Below, piece by piece: positions 62,505 through 64,000 of a stretch of DNA of 64,000 nt. How positions within the stretch are numbered: position 1 is the first letter of the stretch; the number at the start of each line of letters is the position of its first letter. Both the position numbers and the translations under genes were made by a program. Source of the DNA: Bradyrhizobium sp. 4. GTDB lineage: Bacteria; Pseudomonadota; Alphaproteobacteria; Rhizobiales; Xanthobacteraceae. The notes below the pieces were generated by a model. The model saw nothing but the letters and a program-made list of their open reading frames with translations. It searched no databases and had not been told where the DNA came from. The stretch lies in assembly GCF_023100905.1 (NCBI RefSeq), contig NZ_CP064686.1, positions 496,001 to 560,000 on the forward strand, read 5' to 3'.

Positions 62505-63401
62505 ATGGCAACGGCGCACACCAAGCATCACGACTACCACCTGGTCGATCCCTCGCCATGGCCCGTCGTCGGCTCCATCTCCGCCTTCATCATGGCGGTC
62601 GGCGCGATCACCTGGATGCACCACATGTTCTCGGCTGCGCCGATCATCTTCGGTGTCGGCACCGTCGGTGTGCTCTACACCATGGCGAGCTGGTGGGGCG
62701 ATGTGATCAGGGAAGCCCAGTACAAGGGCGATCACACCCGCGTGGTGCAGCTGCATCACCGCTACGGCATGATCCTGTTCATCGCCTCGGAGGTGATGTT
62801 CTTCGTCGCCTGGTTCTGGGCCTATTTCAACGCGGCGCTCTTCCCGGCCGACGCCGTCCACGCCACCCGCGATGCGGTGTTCGGCTGTGGTCTCGGGACG
62901 GCGGCCGGCGCCTGCGCCGTGCCGGGCACCTGGCCGCCGCACGGCATCGAGACCTTCGATCCCTGGCATCTTCCGCTCCTGAACACGCTGATCCTGCTCA
63001 CCTCCGGCACCACGGTGACCTGGGCCCACCATGCGCTGCTCGAGAACGATCGCCAGGGCCTGAAGTATGGCCTGATCCTCACCGTCGTGCTTGGCGCGCT
63101 CTTCACCTGCGTGCAGGCCTATGAGTACAGCCACGCGGCCTTCTCCTTCGGCGGCAACGTCTATGGCGCGACCTTCTTCATGGCGACCGGCTTCCACGGT
63201 TTCCATGTGCTGGTCGGCACCATCTTCCTGCTGGTGTGCCTGTTCCGCGCCTATGCCGGCCACTTCACGCCGACCCAGCATCTCGGCTTCGAGTTCGCCG
63301 CCTGGTACTGGCACTTCGTCGACGTGGTCTGGCTGTTCCTGTTCCTCTGCATCTATGTCTGGGGACACGGCGCCGAGACCATGGCCCACGGCGCGCACTA
63401 A
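62505..63401 (+). CDS. coxC: Cytochrome c oxidase subunit III
   Basis: A 298-aa, seven-helix subunit that stabilises the oxidase and shapes its proton and oxygen paths. Landmarks are HHRYGMILFIASEVMFFVAW near residue 80, TLILLTSGTTVTWAHHALLE near 165 and the C-terminal FEFAAWYWHFVDVVWLFLFL. An internal stretch CGLGTAAGACAVPGTWPPHG is longer than in many homologues. Followed by a clear intrinsic terminator, so the core operon ends here. Confidence 0.96.
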   Translation: MATAHTKHHDYHLVDPSPWPVVGSISAFIMAVGAITWMHHMFSAAPIIFGVGTVGVLYTMASWWGDVIREAQYKGDHTRVVQLHHRYGMILFIASEVMFFVAWFWAYFNAALFPADAVHATRDAVFGCGLGTAAGACAVPGTWPPHGIETFDPWHLPLLNTLILLTSGTTVTWAHHALLENDRQGLKYGLILTVVLGALFTCVQAYEYSHAAFSFGGNVYGATFFMATGFHGFHVLVGTIFLLVCLFRAYAGHFTPTQHLGFEFAAWYWHFVDVVWLFLFLCIYVWGHGAETMAHGAH

Positions 63402-63422
63402 GCGGGCTGACTTCGGATCGAG

Positions 63423-63459
63423 AAAGGGCGGCCTCCGGGGCCGCCCTTTTGCTTTTTTG
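63423..63459 (+). terminator. Intrinsic terminator of the cox operon
   Basis: An 11-bp stem AAAGGGCGGCC / GGCCGCCCTTT with loop TCCGG, followed by TGCTTTTTT. It lies 22 bases after the coxC stop. Confidence 0.88.
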
Positions 63460-63501
63460 CGCGCAGGGGTTTCGGCAGAAACTGTGATAGACCCTGTCAT
63501 C

Positions 63502-63903
63502 ATGAACGAAGTCGCCGATACGTCCGAGCCGCAAGCCACCGTCCTGCAGAGCGCGCTGCGCGGGCTTGCCTGCAAATGCCCGCGCTGCGGCCAGGGCAAG
63601 CTCTATGCGGGCTTCCTGACGCTAGCGCCGTCCTGCGAGCGTTGCGGCCTCGACTATGCCTTCATCGATTCCGGTGACGGTCCGGCGATCTTCATCATCA
63701 TGCTGGCCGGCGCGATCGTGGTCGGCTGCGCGCTCGTCGTCGAAGTCAAGTACCAGCCGCCGTACTGGCTGCACGCGGTGTTGTGGCTGCCGCTGATCCT
63801 CGCGACGACCCTGCTGCCGTTGCGCGCGATGAAGTCGCTGCTGATCGCGCTGCAATTCCACCATAAGGCGGCGCCGGGCCGGCTGGTCGACCGCGCGAAA
63901 TGA
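63502..63903 (+). CDS. DUF983 domain protein
   Basis: A 133-aa protein with an N-terminal zinc-ribbon-like segment (CKCPRCGQGKLY and CERCGLDYAF, four or five Cys) and two transmembrane helices (IFIIMLAGAIVVGCALVVEV and VLWLPLILATTLLPLRAMKS). DUF983 proteins are regularly encoded between coxC and surf1 in alphaproteobacteria and probably aid oxidase assembly. The ATG at 63502 is chosen; the frame upstream overlaps coxC and the terminator. Its stop overlaps the SURF1 start (ATGA). Confidence 0.88.
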   Translation: MNEVADTSEPQATVLQSALRGLACKCPRCGQGKLYAGFLTLAPSCERCGLDYAFIDSGDGPAIFIIMLAGAIVVGCALVVEVKYQPPYWLHAVLWLPLILATTLLPLRAMKSLLIALQFHHKAAPGRLVDRAK

Positions 63904-64000
63904 ACGAGATCGCGCGCAAGCCCCGCGTGGCCGGCTTCGCGCTGTTCACGCTATTCCTGACCGCGGTCTGTATCGTGCTCGGTGTCTGGCAATTGCAGCG
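63900..64000 (+). CDS. SURF1 family protein, N-terminal part (runs off window)
   Basis: The first 33 codons are visible: a short basic leader (MNEIARKPRVAG) and the first transmembrane helix ending in CIVLGVWQLQR, the conserved SURF1 start (G-x-WQ-x-x-R). SURF1/Shy1 helps insert heme a into subunit I. The ATG overlaps the DUF983 stop by 4 bases. Confidence 0.88.
   Translation, partial: MNEIARKPRVAGFALFTLFLTAVCIVLGVWQLQ

Overview
The window is about 64 kb of GC-rich chromosome from an alphaproteobacterium, most likely Bradyrhizobium or a close relative in the Nitrobacteraceae. This is inferred from gene content: a class I lysyl-tRNA synthetase, an IalB-family protein beside an aa3 cytochrome oxidase cluster, the TauE/TIGR02186 pair, the ligase-associated DNA repair set, a DUF6460-like membrane protein, and dispersed palindromes of the kind common in that group. 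Both edges cut genes: an FAD oxidoreductase on the left and SURF1 on the right. I saw no rRNA, tRNA, CRISPR array, transposase or phage gene.

Layout. 1-3.7 kb: FAD oxidoreductase and an NMT1/SsuA-type ABC transporter. 3.8-9.05 kb: an aromatic catabolism cluster. A benzoate-CoA-ligase family enzyme and an SdgC-type aryl-CoA hydroxylase should make gentisyl-CoA; gentisate 1,2-dioxygenase and maleylpyruvate isomerase handle ring cleavage and isomerisation; a MarR regulator is included. Two promoters of the cluster share a 27-bp element with 26 identities. 9.3-17.4 kb: Cys-rich-repeat secreted protein, MDR oxidoreductase, a DAACS symporter followed by a GltI-like binding protein, small NTF2-like and RidA proteins, an LpqC-type esterase and a large flavoprotein. 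17.6-24.5 kb: periplasmic ClpP-fold-like protein, Sco copper chaperone, orphan binding protein, LysRS, an S24-like regulator lacking its serine, DUF952 and pyrD. 24.6-35.6 kb: MATE pump, MBL hydrolase, and the four-gene DNA repair set (ligase, exonuclease, helicase, PdeM) split over both strands around a methyltransferase and a LIV-type binding protein. 35.6-44 kb: LysR/EamA pair, UlaG-like hydrolase, TauE/TIGR02186 and a PodJ-like polarity protein with Sel1 repeats. 44-50.6 kb: PadR regulator diverging from a beta-oxidation operon (NTF2-like protein, acyl-CoA dehydrogenase, thiolase, FadB-type enzyme), ended by a strong terminator. 50.6-57.6 kb: GST/MarR divergent pair, gshA, PAN-domain protein, nucleotidyltransferase, lepB, tldD, ialB. 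58-64 kb: coxB-coxA-ctaB-(58-aa membrane protein)-ctaG-coxC, terminator, DUF983 and SURF1, which together build the aa3 oxidase.

Most distinctive non-coding content: at least five families of long palindromic intergenic repeats. Every non-overlapping convergent gene gap in the window (eight of eight) holds a long palindrome or terminator. Two family-B copies have perfect 28-29 bp arms around spacers of exactly 64 nt, with compensatory changes in the hairpins.
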